This document shows, piece by piece, positions 28,524 through 35,092 of a stretch of DNA of 39,694 nt (position 1 is the first letter of the stretch; the number at the start of each line of letters is the position of its first letter). The DNA lies in IMG/VR virus record IMGVR_UViG_3300043100_000068, positions 1-39,694 of that record. One strand, given 5' to 3'. The notes beneath the pieces were generated by a model. That model saw only the letters and a program-made list of their open reading frames with translations. It made no database searches and was not told the origin of the DNA. The DNA comes from a virus. The position numbers and the translations under genes are program-made.

Positions 28524-29782
28524 GCTGCCTTCCCGTTTTCGAGGTCGTCCCCGAACTCCCGCAACTGCTCCTCGGTCAACTCGGTGAGCGACTCGTGCGC
28601 GTAGGCCCGCTTGGTCATCTCGTGCCGACGCTGCTCGTTGATCTTCAAGGCCGTACACAAGGCAAGCACCCGCTTTTCGAGCCTGCGGTGCAGCGTGTCC
28701 GTGTGTCCGTGTGTCCGTGCATCGAGCGCGGCTTCGGCCTCGTGAAGCTGGGCAAAGGCGGTGGAGAGGGAGTCTGTTTCCCCTTCATCCGCCAAGGCGT
28801 CCAAGGCTTCCAACGCTTTCAGGCGAGCAGGCCAATCCAAGGCGGGGTACTTCTCGCGTACATAGTCCCGAAACATGATCTTATCGTTGGGGCACAGTCC
28901 CAGCTTCACCGCGATGTCGAACGCCTTGCGCGCATCCTCGGCCACATTGGGAGCCTGTTTGCGGGGCATTGCGGCCCCGCTCGGGGCGTTGTGCGGGGGC
29001 GGCCTATGGTCCGCCTCATCCCGAGCGTTGTCGGCCTTGGAAGGCCGCTGCATCTCGTCTGCGGTGACCTCGCCTCCGCCGACGCCGATGCAATTCATGA
29101 CGGCACGGTTGGTCGCTCGCGTCTCGGCGGTGGAGAGCACGTCATGATAGGAGCGAGCACGCGCCTTCTTGGCTCGCGCCTCAAAGTCGGTCGGCGACTC
29201 GTTGCCGTAGCGCACCACGTCGAAACGCTCCTCGAAGGTCGAACACCCTCCGGTGGCTTCAATCGGTCGGCCTTGGTTATTCGTGGCACGCGCCGTCACC
29301 CGAAAGCCGAAGTGTCCCTCGCCCAAGTCGTCACGCTGGGACTCTTTGATCGTCACGGACACGCCCCAAAACGTCTGAAGCTTCTTGACGGCGCTTTTCT
29401 TCTTGAACTTCTTGAGGGTTTTGGTGCGCGTTTTGGGGTCCCATTGCGGGAATTCTTGGTAGTCCTCATCGCTCAGGACGGCTTTGCACACCTCAAGGTA
29501 TCGCGTCATGGCCTCGCGCGCTTCATCCGGCGAGACGACGGGTAACACCCCGCTGCCGTGCGGCTCGATAACGGCCAGGGGAGCCGGCTTCTCATCGACC
29601 TCGGCGAAGTGCGCGTCCACGACGTGCCCCTCCTCGGCCTTGAGGCGAGCTGCTTGCTCTTGCTCCATGCGTACCAATGTTTTCCTCCACGCGACATCTT
29701 CCCACGTCGGGTCGGGAGCGGCGTTGCACGCGTCGATCTGCGCGCGAATTCGCTGCGTGACCTCTTCGCAACTCTCGCTCAT
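28520..29782 (-). CDS. Rad52/Sak-like single-strand annealing protein
   Basis: A 420-residue protein from ATG 29782 with AAAGGAG upstream. The core (about 110-250) contains WDPKTRTKTLKKFKKKSAVK, W-G-V-S-V, then F-G-F-R-V-T-A-R-A-T-N-N and the block H-D-V-L-S-T-A-E-T-R-A-T-N-R-A near residue 221. The 'R-V-x-A-x-A-x-N-G-R...C-S-T...H-D-V-x-x-T-A-x-T-R-A-x-N-R-A' pattern is typical of Rad52/Sak-type phage annealing proteins. It is in the same operon as a PD-(D/E)XK nuclease, a common pair for phage recombination. Residues 250-420 are helical, charged and unassigned. Confidence 0.55.
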   Translation of the reverse strand: MSESCEEVTQRIRAQIDACNAAPDPTWEDVAWRKTLVRMEQEQAARLKAEEGHVVDAHFAEVDEKPAPLAVIEPHGSGVLPVVSPDEAREAMTRYLEVCKAVLSDEDYQEFPQWDPKTRTKTLKKFKKKSAVKKLQTFWGVSVTIKESQRDDLGEGHFGFRVTARATNNQGRPIEATGGCSTFEERFDVVRYGNESPTDFEARAKKARARSYHDVLSTAETRATNRAVMNCIGVGGGEVTADEMQRPSKADNARDEADHRPPPHNAPSGAAMPRKQAPNVAEDARKAFDIAVKLGLCPNDKIMFRDYVREKYPALDWPARLKALEALDALADEGETDSLSTAFAQLHEAEAALDARTHGHTDTLHRRLEKRVLALCTALKINEQRRHEMTKRAYAHESLTELTEEQLREFGDDLENGKAA

Positions 29783-29982
29783 GTCGTCTCTCCTTTCGGG
29801 GAAGAAAGGCGGTCAAGGGACCGCTGCCTGCCCTGCATGTAGTTCATGCCGGACTGGAACGCGTTGGCAAGAAGAGGCTCCATGCCCGCGACCAGCTTGC
29901 GTTCGAAGTCATCCTCGCGGTTGGAAGCGGCGGCTTGAATGACCACGCGGGCGTAGTCCTTGGCTTCGGGAGAGAGCCTCAT
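29779..29982 (-). CDS. Small hypothetical protein, 67 residues
   Basis: ATG 29982, ATGA-coupled at both ends. It starts MRLSPEAKDYARVVIQAAAS and is helical with charged residues and a hydrophilic end SSPKGETT. The first codons resemble those of the preceding gene (both M-R-L-S-P), suggesting local duplication of the start region. Function unknown. Confidence 0.6.
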   Translation of the reverse strand: MRLSPEAKDYARVVIQAAASNREDDFERKLVAGMEPLLANAFQSGMNYMQGRQRSLDRLSSPKGETT

Positions 29983-30125
29983 CGGGGCATCCGCTCCAGG
30001 GCGGCGGCGATGCGCTTGAGGGCGTCGGCGATACGCCCGAGATCGCCTGCGCCCTGTCCCAGCGCCCATACCGCGAAGATCACCATGCCGATAACCGCGC
30101 CGTTGACGAACGGCGAGAGTCTCAT
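29979..30125 (-). CDS. Mini membrane protein, 48 residues
   Basis: ATG 30125 to TGA 29979. MRLSPFVNGAVIGMVIFAVW has one membrane span, then an amphipathic basic helix (LGRIADALKRIAAALERMPR). Both ends are ATGA overlaps. The design (one span plus amphipathic helix) could suit a holin-like, superinfection-exclusion or membrane-recruitment role; which one is not shown. Confidence 0.55.
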   Translation of the reverse strand: MRLSPFVNGAVIGMVIFAVWALGQGAGDLGRIADALKRIAAALERMPR

Positions 30126-30138
30126 GCCGCACCGTTCG
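30121..30138. repeat. 18-bp direct repeat, copy 1
   Basis: CTCATGCCGCACCGTTCG, identical to 30351-30368. Both copies span an ATGA stop/start junction and encode the gene end N-G-A-A. Confidence 0.9.
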
Positions 30139-30355
30139 GTTCGTCGCAATAGTGCCACTCCATGACCTCTTCGCGTTCGACCGTCATGTCGTGCGCGGAG
30201 AATCCCTTGAGATACTCGTTCACGAACACCCCGCAGAGAAAGGCGGGAGGATCAGGGACCCCGTCGTCCAGGGGAATCCGTATCGTGAACACCGTCTCCA
30301 TGATCGCCTGCACACGGACGACGCGGGGCTCTCCCGCATGCTCCGGGACACTCAT
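30122..30355 (-). CDS. Small hypothetical protein, 77 residues
   Basis: From ATG 30355, overlapping the nuclease stop by ATGA. It begins MSVPEHAGEPRVVRVQAIME and is strand-rich with an acidic C-terminus ending N-G-A-A. Its last 18 bases plus the overlap (30121-30138) are an exact copy of the nuclease gene end (30351-30368). Function unknown. Confidence 0.6.
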   Translation of the reverse strand: MSVPEHAGEPRVVRVQAIMETVFTIRIPLDDGVPDPPAFLCGVFVNEYLKGFSAHDMTVEREEVMEWHYCDEPNGAA

Positions 30356-30368
30356 GCCGCACCGTTCG
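30351..30368. repeat. 18-bp direct repeat, copy 2
   Basis: Second copy of the element at 30121-30138, at the end of the nuclease gene. Confidence 0.9.
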
Positions 30369-31254
30369 AAAGCACGTGTGAAGGGCAGGAAAGCAAGGGG
30401 CAATAGGCCTTTTGGACCTTGCCGTTGCGAACGGAGCCGCATGCCCACGACGTATTGTCCTCGCGCATCGTCCAGGCGTGCGGAGCGGCGACCGGGCCTT
30501 GCGCATCGGTCGGATCGGTGGCGTACAACGAGCCCCGCAGCGCGTTCTCGACCTGCTCGCGCATCGACTGCCAGGGCACCTGATCGTAGCGATAGGCCTT
30601 CCCGCCCAGGTCCAACTCCCACAAGCCTGCTCCGACCGCATCGAGCGGTTCGGCCAACGCAACCGCCCAGGCGTACGAGGCGACTTGCAGCATGTGGCTC
30701 TCCTTGGGGGGATACTTGGGAGCCCAGCCCTTGCTGTAGCTATAGCCCCAGACCGTGCTCTTCACGTCGATCACGGCGATCTCGTTGCCCTGGGTCGCCA
30801 GCGCGTCGATGTGCCCGATCGCGACCCCCTTGTGCGTCCTCGCGTACTCAATCGCGGCCCCGTGCCCGTCGTCCATCGTGAACAGCTTGCCCTGCATGCC
30901 TTCGTCGGTCATGACCAAGGCGCAGGGGACGTTGCGCTCAAGGCTCGCGTCCTCAGGCAATCCGAGCATGAAGGCGTGCAGCACGAGGTCCTCGGCCTTG
31001 AAGCCCAACTGCATCGCAACGATCCCTTCGCTTGGGGGCAGGGCAAGGGCAAGGTCGGGATAGGGATGCGCCCAGGTCCCCGTCACCACGTCCCAGCGCA
31101 GCGCGGCGGAGGCGTAGCGACGACGAGCCCAGCCGAGCCTATCACACAGGCCCGCCATGTCCCCGCCGATATGCACGAACTCTTCGTCGTGACGCGTTCC
31201 TCGGGCGTGCAGGCGGGCAAGCCCCGCGTCGTAGGCGGCGGACAAGTCGATCAT
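30352..31254 (-). CDS. PD-(D/E)XK exonuclease, Cas4/RecB-like
   Basis: A 300-residue protein with G-H-I-D-A-L (D150), I-D-V-K-S (D163, K165) and a downstream Q190 in K-E-S-H-M-L-Q-V-A-S-Y, the G-x-x-D / D-x-K / Q-x-x-x-Y pattern of the RecB/Cas4 nuclease group. One Cys near residue 37 and three near the C-terminus (W-A-C, C-P-L-L-S-C) resemble the placing of an iron-sulfur cluster in Cas4/AddB, but this is uncertain. Upstream ATGA coupling to the XRE gene. With the annealing protein it would make a two-component recombination system. Confidence 0.7.
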   Translation of the reverse strand: MIDLSAAYDAGLARLHARGTRHDEEFVHIGGDMAGLCDRLGWARRRYASAALRWDVVTGTWAHPYPDLALALPPSEGIVAMQLGFKAEDLVLHAFMLGLPEDASLERNVPCALVMTDEGMQGKLFTMDDGHGAAIEYARTHKGVAIGHIDALATQGNEIAVIDVKSTVWGYSYSKGWAPKYPPKESHMLQVASYAWAVALAEPLDAVGAGLWELDLGGKAYRYDQVPWQSMREQVENALRGSLYATDPTDAQGPVAAPHAWTMREDNTSWACGSVRNGKVQKAYCPLLSCPSHVLSNGAA

Positions 31255-31544
31255 GACGCTTTCTTTCCGGCGAACGGCTGACGGCCGGGCCCCGTTAGCC
31301 CGTCCGTCCGCTCCGGCACAAAGGCGACGCGAAGCAAGTGGGGGTAGACGGCAAGCAACAAGGCAAACTCCCGCAAGGACGGCGGACGTTCCGCTCGTTC
31401 GAACTGCGCAATTTGCCCCTGGGTTAGGCCCGACGTGGCGGCAAGCTGCCGTTGGCTGGTGTCGGACGCTTCCCGCGCCGCGAACAAGGCCTGCCCGATA
31501 CGGGAGGCCATGTCGTCATGCGGACGCAGGGGGATGGTTGCCAC
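31251..31544 (-). CDS. XRE/CI-type repressor
   Basis: A 97-residue protein from GTG 31544. A GTG two codons earlier (31550) would lie before the likely transcription start, so I prefer 31544. The HTH is R-I-G-Q-A-L-F-A-A-R-E-A-S-D-T-S-Q-R, then Q-L-A-A-T-S-G-L-T-Q-G-Q-I-A-Q-F-E-R. It lies first in the recombination operon, with a strong promoter (TTGACA-18-TATACT) 6 nt before the GTG, as in a leaderless repressor transcript. It faces an opposed operon across overlapping promoters, so it probably acts as the switch regulator. Confidence 0.75.
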   Translation of the reverse strand: MATIPLRPHDDMASRIGQALFAAREASDTSQRQLAATSGLTQGQIAQFERAERPPSLREFALLLAVYPHLLRVAFVPERTDGLTGPGRQPFAGKKAS

Positions 31545-31567
31545 GTCCACAGTATAGGTGCTATCCT
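31538..31567 (+). promoter_or_regulatory. Overlapping promoter for the plus-strand operon
   Basis: TTGCCA (31538-31543), 18-bp spacer, extended -10 TGCTATCCT (TATCCT at 31562-31567), then six bases before ATG 31574. ATAG-GTG-CTAT, an 11-bp inverted repeat at 31554-31564, lies between the two -10 boxes and could be an operator. Confidence 0.55.
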
Positions 31568-31580
31568 CTTGCTATGTCAA
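31551..31580 (-). promoter_or_regulatory. Strong sigma70-type promoter for the repressor operon
   Basis: TTGACA (31575-31580), 18-bp spacer, TATACT (31551-31556), then six bases before GTG 31544. Predicted start at the GTG itself. Confidence 0.75.
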
Positions 31581-31747
31581 TCAATTGGGACGCAGTCACG
31601 GCGGCCGAGCAGGCCGCGATCGAGGCGAGCCGCGCCTGCCCGACCTGCCGCTGGGGGCGTATCGGGAACGACGACATCCAATGCCAATCCTGCCTGGCCG
31701 AGGGAGCGCGTCTGGACCCCAATCAAAAGTATGAGGAGCATCAGTGA
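31574..31747 (+). CDS. Small zinc-binding protein, leaderless
   Basis: 57 residues, MSINWDAVTAAEQAAIEASR, with C-P-T-C and C-Q-S-C pairs (about 22-25 and 38-41), a four-Cys zinc site. No ribosome site; TATCCT is 6 nt upstream. First gene of the operon controlled by the divergent promoter. Function unknown. Confidence 0.6.
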   Translation: MSINWDAVTAAEQAAIEASRACPTCRWGRIGNDDIQCQSCLAEGARLDPNQKYEEHQ

Positions 31748-31851
31748 CGCAGCGGGTCTGCAAGCACTGCGGGCTGTCCTGGGTCGAAGCGGCCCTGCGC
31801 CCGTGCCTCAAAGCCCCGCAGCACGAGTTCACCAAAGGCCCCGCCGCATGA
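31744..31851 (+). CDS. Mini zinc-finger protein, 35 residues
   Basis: GTG 31744 overlaps the previous stop (GTGA); TGA 31849-31851. M-T-Q-R-V-C-K-H-C-G-L-S-W then a later Cys and His (R-P-C...Q-H) suggest a C2CH site. Coupled at both ends. Function unknown. Confidence 0.55.
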   Translation: MTQRVCKHCGLSWVEAALRPCLKAPQHEFTKGPAA

Positions 31852-32027
31852 GTGAGATGTCCTCGCTTCACGCGGAGATTCTCGATCAGATCGACGCCTG
31901 CGGCAGCGAGGACGCCCTCATCGCGTTACGCACCAAACTGCTCCTCCGACACGTCTACTCCCACGCGATCGCGGCCTACTGGCTGGACCGCTTGACCTTC
32001 CTCCGCGAGGAAGAAGCGGCTCCCTAG
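31848..32027 (+). CDS. Small helical protein, 59 residues
   Basis: MSEMSSLHAEILDQIDACGS then A-L-R-T-K-L-L-L-R-H-V-Y-S-H. Helical, amphipathic, with ATGA coupling to the previous gene. No motif. Followed by 75 nt to the next gene, including a -10-like TATTCT. Confidence 0.6.
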   Translation: MSEMSSLHAEILDQIDACGSEDALIALRTKLLLRHVYSHAIAAYWLDRLTFLREEEAAP

Positions 32028-32102
32028 CACTGCAAGGGGCATCCGCTAGGATCGCGCTATTCTTGTTGCTATCACCCTGTCTGTGAAAGGACACGTCATC
32101 CC

Positions 32103-33065
32103 ATGGCAAAAGCCAAACTCGTCGAATCCTCGAATCTTCCGACCCTTCGCGCTGTTCCCGTGAGCAACGGGCAGGCCCATGCCGAGGTCGTCCTCGTCAC
32201 TCCCGCGATGGCGTCGGCGCTGCTTGCAAAGAATCCAAAGAACCGGAATATCAAAGCCTGGCGGGTGAAAGCGTTCACCGAAACGATGCAGCGGGGCGAG
32301 TGGCAACTCAACAATGACGCGATCGGGCTTAACGCCATGGGGGAGTTACTCAACGGGCAGCACCGGCTCACGGCCGTGGTTACCTCGGGGTTAGCCCAAT
32401 CGTTCCTCATCGCCTACGGCCTCACCGACGAGTCGCAGCTAACCATGGACATCGGGCAGCGTCGTAACTACGCCGACCACCTCGTCATGCAAGGCCTCGT
32501 CAAGCACGCCGGCAACGTCACCGTGGGGTTACGGGTTCTCCACTACTACCTCCGCACGTACGCCCGAGGAGGGACGAACGGCGACTTTATGAGCGGGTAC
32601 GGCAACAACACCGCCAAGCCGAGCTTTCAGCAGCTCGACACCCTGTTAGCGCAGGTCTGGAGCCCGCTGCAAGAGGGGGTTTCTGCGGCGTCCAAGGCGA
32701 TTCTGCGGTCCAAGTCTGCGCCTGCGCTGCACGGCGGGGTCGGGGCGCACGGCGTCGGGATATTCCTGGCGCGTGAAGGGTTCGCCGACCGCAATCGCGA
32801 CCCGCAGGACTTCGAACGGGGCCTGTTTACCGGGGCGGAGTTGAGCGAGGGCGACCCCCGCTTGCTGCTTCGCGCGTACACCCGGCTAACGAACGGTCGG
32901 GGACAATCCGGCTACGAGGTGCTTGCGTATCTGCACACGGTGAACACGTGGTTTGAGCAAGGCAAACGTCAAGCGCTGCGCATCCAAGATCGCGGCCCGC
33001 TCACGCTGCCCTTCGGCCGGCTGCCCTCGGTGCTGCGGGAGTACGTCGCCAAGGAGCTTGCCTAA
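32103..33065 (+). CDS. ParB/Srx-fold-like phage protein
   Basis: A 320-residue protein. The segment about 48-105 (NIKAWRVKAFTETMQRGEWQ, then D-A-I-G-L-N-A-M-G-E-L-L-N-G-Q-H-R-L-T-A) has the G-x-L-x-D/N-G-Q-H-R-L pattern of a family with a ParB/sulfiredoxin-like fold found in many actinobacterial phages and plasmids. Then M-D-I-G-Q-R-R-N-Y-A-D-H follows, also characteristic. The C-terminal 200 residues are helical. DNA binding or a regulatory enzyme is possible; no characterised activity is known to me. AAAGGA lies 12 nt upstream, a long spacing. Confidence 0.6.
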   Translation: MAKAKLVESSNLPTLRAVPVSNGQAHAEVVLVTPAMASALLAKNPKNRNIKAWRVKAFTETMQRGEWQLNNDAIGLNAMGELLNGQHRLTAVVTSGLAQSFLIAYGLTDESQLTMDIGQRRNYADHLVMQGLVKHAGNVTVGLRVLHYYLRTYARGGTNGDFMSGYGNNTAKPSFQQLDTLLAQVWSPLQEGVSAASKAILRSKSAPALHGGVGAHGVGIFLAREGFADRNRDPQDFERGLFTGAELSEGDPRLLLRAYTRLTNGRGQSGYEVLAYLHTVNTWFEQGKRQALRIQDRGPLTLPFGRLPSVLREYVAKELA

Positions 33066-33352
33066 TGCCCTGCGGCGGGATATTCCCGGTCACGGTGCGG
33101 GAAGAGTACATCGGCGACCTCGACGCACGATGCTGGCAATGCTCTCACATGATGGCAGCCGACATCCCCGCCTCGTTCTGCGAGGAGTGGGACACGTTTC
33201 TCCACGACCGCTGTATCGACGCATTCTTGCTCACCGAGGAGGGGCGCATCGTGATCGACCACGGGCATGAGATCGTGCGGCGCGCTGAGGTTCCACCGAC
33301 AGTGAACGAGCGCGAATACCGAGGTGCCACCGAAGTGCGGGGGGAAGCGTGA
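33065..33352 (+). CDS. Small Cys/His protein
   Basis: A 95-residue protein that starts at ATG 33065, overlapping the stop (TAATG). It shows C-W-Q-C (about 23-26), then C near 39 and H-D-R-C near 47, a possible zinc site. The second half is mixed strand/helix. Unknown function. Confidence 0.6.
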   Translation: MPCGGIFPVTVREEYIGDLDARCWQCSHMMAADIPASFCEEWDTFLHDRCIDAFLLTEEGRIVIDHGHEIVRRAEVPPTVNEREYRGATEVRGEA

Positions 33353-33355
33353 GGC

Positions 33356-33529
33356 ATGACGACACTCGACGTGCGTTCACTGCTTCTCGACCTGTGGGAC
33401 ACGGTGGAACACGCAGGCGGGAAGCCCAGCGTGCGCATGATCTTCGCCTTAGCACGACGGGCAGGGGCGAAATTCGACGACAAGGCGGCCAAGGCAATCT
33501 TATCGTCTCGCAACGGGGCGACCCCGTGA
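33356..33529 (+). CDS. Small helical protein, 57 residues
   Basis: ATG 33356 to TGA 33529. It starts MTTLDVRSLLLDLWDTVEHA and continues with a basic helix and FDDKAAKAILSSRNGATP. GTGA overlap with the next gene. No motif. Function unknown. Confidence 0.55.
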   Translation: MTTLDVRSLLLDLWDTVEHAGGKPSVRMIFALARRAGAKFDDKAAKAILSSRNGATP

Positions 33530-33666
33530 TCGGCAACGCCGGGTACGAGGCCGTGCATGCGCTCGCCGTCGACGCGGGCGCCTGGATTTTGGGGGCGGTC
33601 GGCGTGCTCGCGCTGGTGTTGGTTGCGACGGCCGCGCATAGCGTGTGGCGGAGTTGGCGGCCATGA
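33526..33666 (+). CDS. Mini membrane protein 1 of 3
   Basis: GTG 33526, 46 residues. One membrane span A-W-I-L-G-A-V-G-V-L-A-L-V-L-V-A after an N-terminal soluble stretch; the C-terminus is S-V-W-R-S-W-R-P. Overlaps the next gene by ATGA. Part of three consecutive single-span peptides that all end in a Trp/Arg cluster. Confidence 0.6.
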   Translation: MIGNAGYEAVHALAVDAGAWILGAVGVLALVLVATAAHSVWRSWRP

Positions 33667-33767
33667 ACGACGTGATGACCGTGTGCTGGAGCCTGTTCGC
33701 GATTTTGAGCCTGGCGGAGCTGCTGGTGATGGGTGTCGCCGTCATCCGGTGGATGTGGCGGCAGTGA
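33663..33767 (+). CDS. Mini membrane protein 2 of 3
   Basis: ATG 33663, 34 residues: MNDVMTVCWSLFAILSLAEL then L-V-M-G-V-A-V-I-R-W-M-W-R-Q. One span and the W-x-W-R end. ATGA and GTGA coupling at start and end. Confidence 0.6.
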   Translation: MNDVMTVCWSLFAILSLAELLVMGVAVIRWMWRQ

Positions 33768-33883
33768 GCGACGCGACGCTGCATTCCGTCGCCAACGTCT
33801 GCCTCGCCGCGTTCTTTGGGGGGCTGACGGCGGTCGTCCTGTCCCTGGCGTTCGTCGCCGTGTTCGGCCTGTGGCGGCGATGA
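33764..33883 (+). CDS. Mini membrane protein 3 of 3
   Basis: GTG 33764, 39 residues: MSDATLHSVANVCLAAFFGG followed by a hydrophobic span ending A-V-F-G-L-W-R-R. Overlaps the next gene by ATGA. Size and topology match small phage membrane peptides, but no named family. Confidence 0.6.
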   Translation: MSDATLHSVANVCLAAFFGGLTAVVLSLAFVAVFGLWRR

Positions 33884-34074
33884 ACGACCCCGCCTGGGAC
33901 GCGCTGCAAGCCTACGCTCGGGCTCGCGTGCAAACGGCATTCATCCAAGCCGACGTGCTCCCGTCCCACACGCAAGCGCAGATCGCTCGGGACGCGGCCG
34001 ACGCGATCTTGGCCGAGGCCAAGGTGTACTTCTTCGCCCGCCTCAAGGACATGACCGCAAACAGGCAGGGCTAA
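33880..34074 (+). CDS. Small helical protein at the end of the operon
   Basis: A 64-residue protein starting MNDPAWDALQAYARARVQTA. Amphipathic helices, with A-D-A-I-L-A-E-A-K-V-Y-F-F-A-R. ATGA coupling to membrane peptide 3. Unknown function. Followed by the structured region and a terminator. Confidence 0.6.
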   Translation: MNDPAWDALQAYARARVQTAFIQADVLPSHTQAQIARDAADAILAEAKVYFFARLKDMTANRQG

Positions 34075-34109
34075 CCCGGGAAGAGGGAGCGAGTAACTTC
34101 GACTTCCGG

Positions 34110-34250
34110 CGCTAACCCGAAATTAGGCCCGCTTGCGCTGCCAGGAATCAGACGGACGACGCTGCGAAAAACGACAGGCGTCTCCCGCAATCGGAAGCTA
34201 GCCGAGTACGGTTAGCGGGTAGCAACGCCGTGCATCCGTGGCGTGACGCG
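34110..34250 (+). ncRNA. Candidate structured RNA before the terminator
   Basis: The stretch 34080-34287 has no gene. Perfect or near-perfect pairings are: 34110-34117 with 34210-34217 (8 bp); 34197-34203 with 34210-34216 (7 bp, hairpin, competes with the first); 34158-34162 with 34178-34182; 34225-34229 with 34240-34244. With the terminator downstream this could be the 3' part of the operon transcript or a separate small RNA. No known family recognised. Confidence 0.35.
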
Positions 34251-34287
34251 AAACGGGCTGGTGGAAGGCGTTAAACGCCCCGCTTCA

Positions 34288-34314
34288 GGCCCCGGAAACG
34301 GGGTCTTTTGCTTT
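34288..34314 (+). terminator. Terminator of the plus-strand operon
   Basis: GGCCCCG-GAAA-CGGGGTC (seven pairs with one wobble, GAAA tetraloop) followed by TTTTGCTTT. Confidence 0.8.
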
Positions 34315-34381
34315 CCCCGCCCGAGCCCCGCATTTGCTCCAGGAGGCGCGCAAGGCTCGCGGACGCCCTAACACTCGGGGC

Positions 34382-34960
34382 TTACGTGCCCGGCCTCCTG
34401 GGAAGCCCCAGCGGGGCCTTCATGTCGTTGTAGAGATGGAGCAAGTGCTGGGGCATGGGCGGCTGGTCTTCCCCTCGCGACCAGGCGAGGCAGATGTCGA
34501 GCACCTCGCGTTCCCCCTCGGTTGGTTCTCTCAAAACCGCCGTCGTTTTTATATTTACGTTCTCTGTTATAGAAGAAACTCGGTTATAGCGTCCCGTGAC
34601 GGAATCAGCGCTGCGTCCCGTTGTGCTCAAAAGCGCGTCCGGTACTGCGTCCCGGGTGCGTCCCGCGTGCGTCCGCCCTTGATCTATAAGGCTTTCCAGC
34701 GCAGTCAATCGTCGCAGATATGCGCGAATAATCTCAGATCGAAGCCCGTTATCCACAGCCTGAAACACGCGTGCGACCGCTCGGTAGCTCGCCTTCTTTT
34801 GTCGATTGCGCAGGAAATAGACCGCTGCTCGAACGCCCTTGTAGTCTCGCATCTCATCGACGGAAAGCGGTTGCGACGGGTCGGCTAGGCGCTTGCCCTG
34901 GCCGGCTTGCCGAGAGTTCGAGGTCGTAGGGGTCCCACCAGGGACCGTGGTATCTTTCAC
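34382..34960 (-). CDS. Hypothetical protein at the end of the late region
   Basis: A 192-residue protein from GTG 34960 with AAGGA 4 nt upstream. Residues 40-90 are helical and basic (RAAVYFLRNRQKKASYRAVA, then R-S-E-I-I-R-A-Y-L-R-R-L-T-A-L), and could be a DNA-binding domain. The coding DNA at 34530-34600 is visibly AT-richer than its surroundings, which may mark recent acquisition. No family recognised. Confidence 0.6.
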   Translation of the reverse strand: MKDTTVPGGTPTTSNSRQAGQGKRLADPSQPLSVDEMRDYKGVRAAVYFLRNRQKKASYRAVARVFQAVDNGLRSEIIRAYLRRLTALESLIDQGRTHAGRTRDAVPDALLSTTGRSADSVTGRYNRVSSITENVNIKTTAVLREPTEGEREVLDICLAWSRGEDQPPMPQHLLHLYNDMKAPLGLPRRPGT

Positions 34961-35061
34961 GCAGTCCTTCTTTTCGTAAACGGGGGAGAGGGGTAGCAGG
35001 CGGCTCCTTCAATCGAGTTTGAGCCGTCGGCGCGCACATCGTCCTTGCCTGGGCGAACAAC

Positions 35062-35092
35062 GGGAGCGAGCTTTTCCACTCGCTCCCTTTTT
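35062..35092 (+). terminator. Strong plus-direction hairpin with T-run
   Basis: GGGAGCGAG-CTTTTCCA-CTCGCTCCC (9-bp stem) followed by five T on the plus strand. The neighbouring genes are on the minus strand, so it would end a plus transcript that reads past 34314 or one not yet seen. On the minus strand the T-run is absent. Confidence 0.65.
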
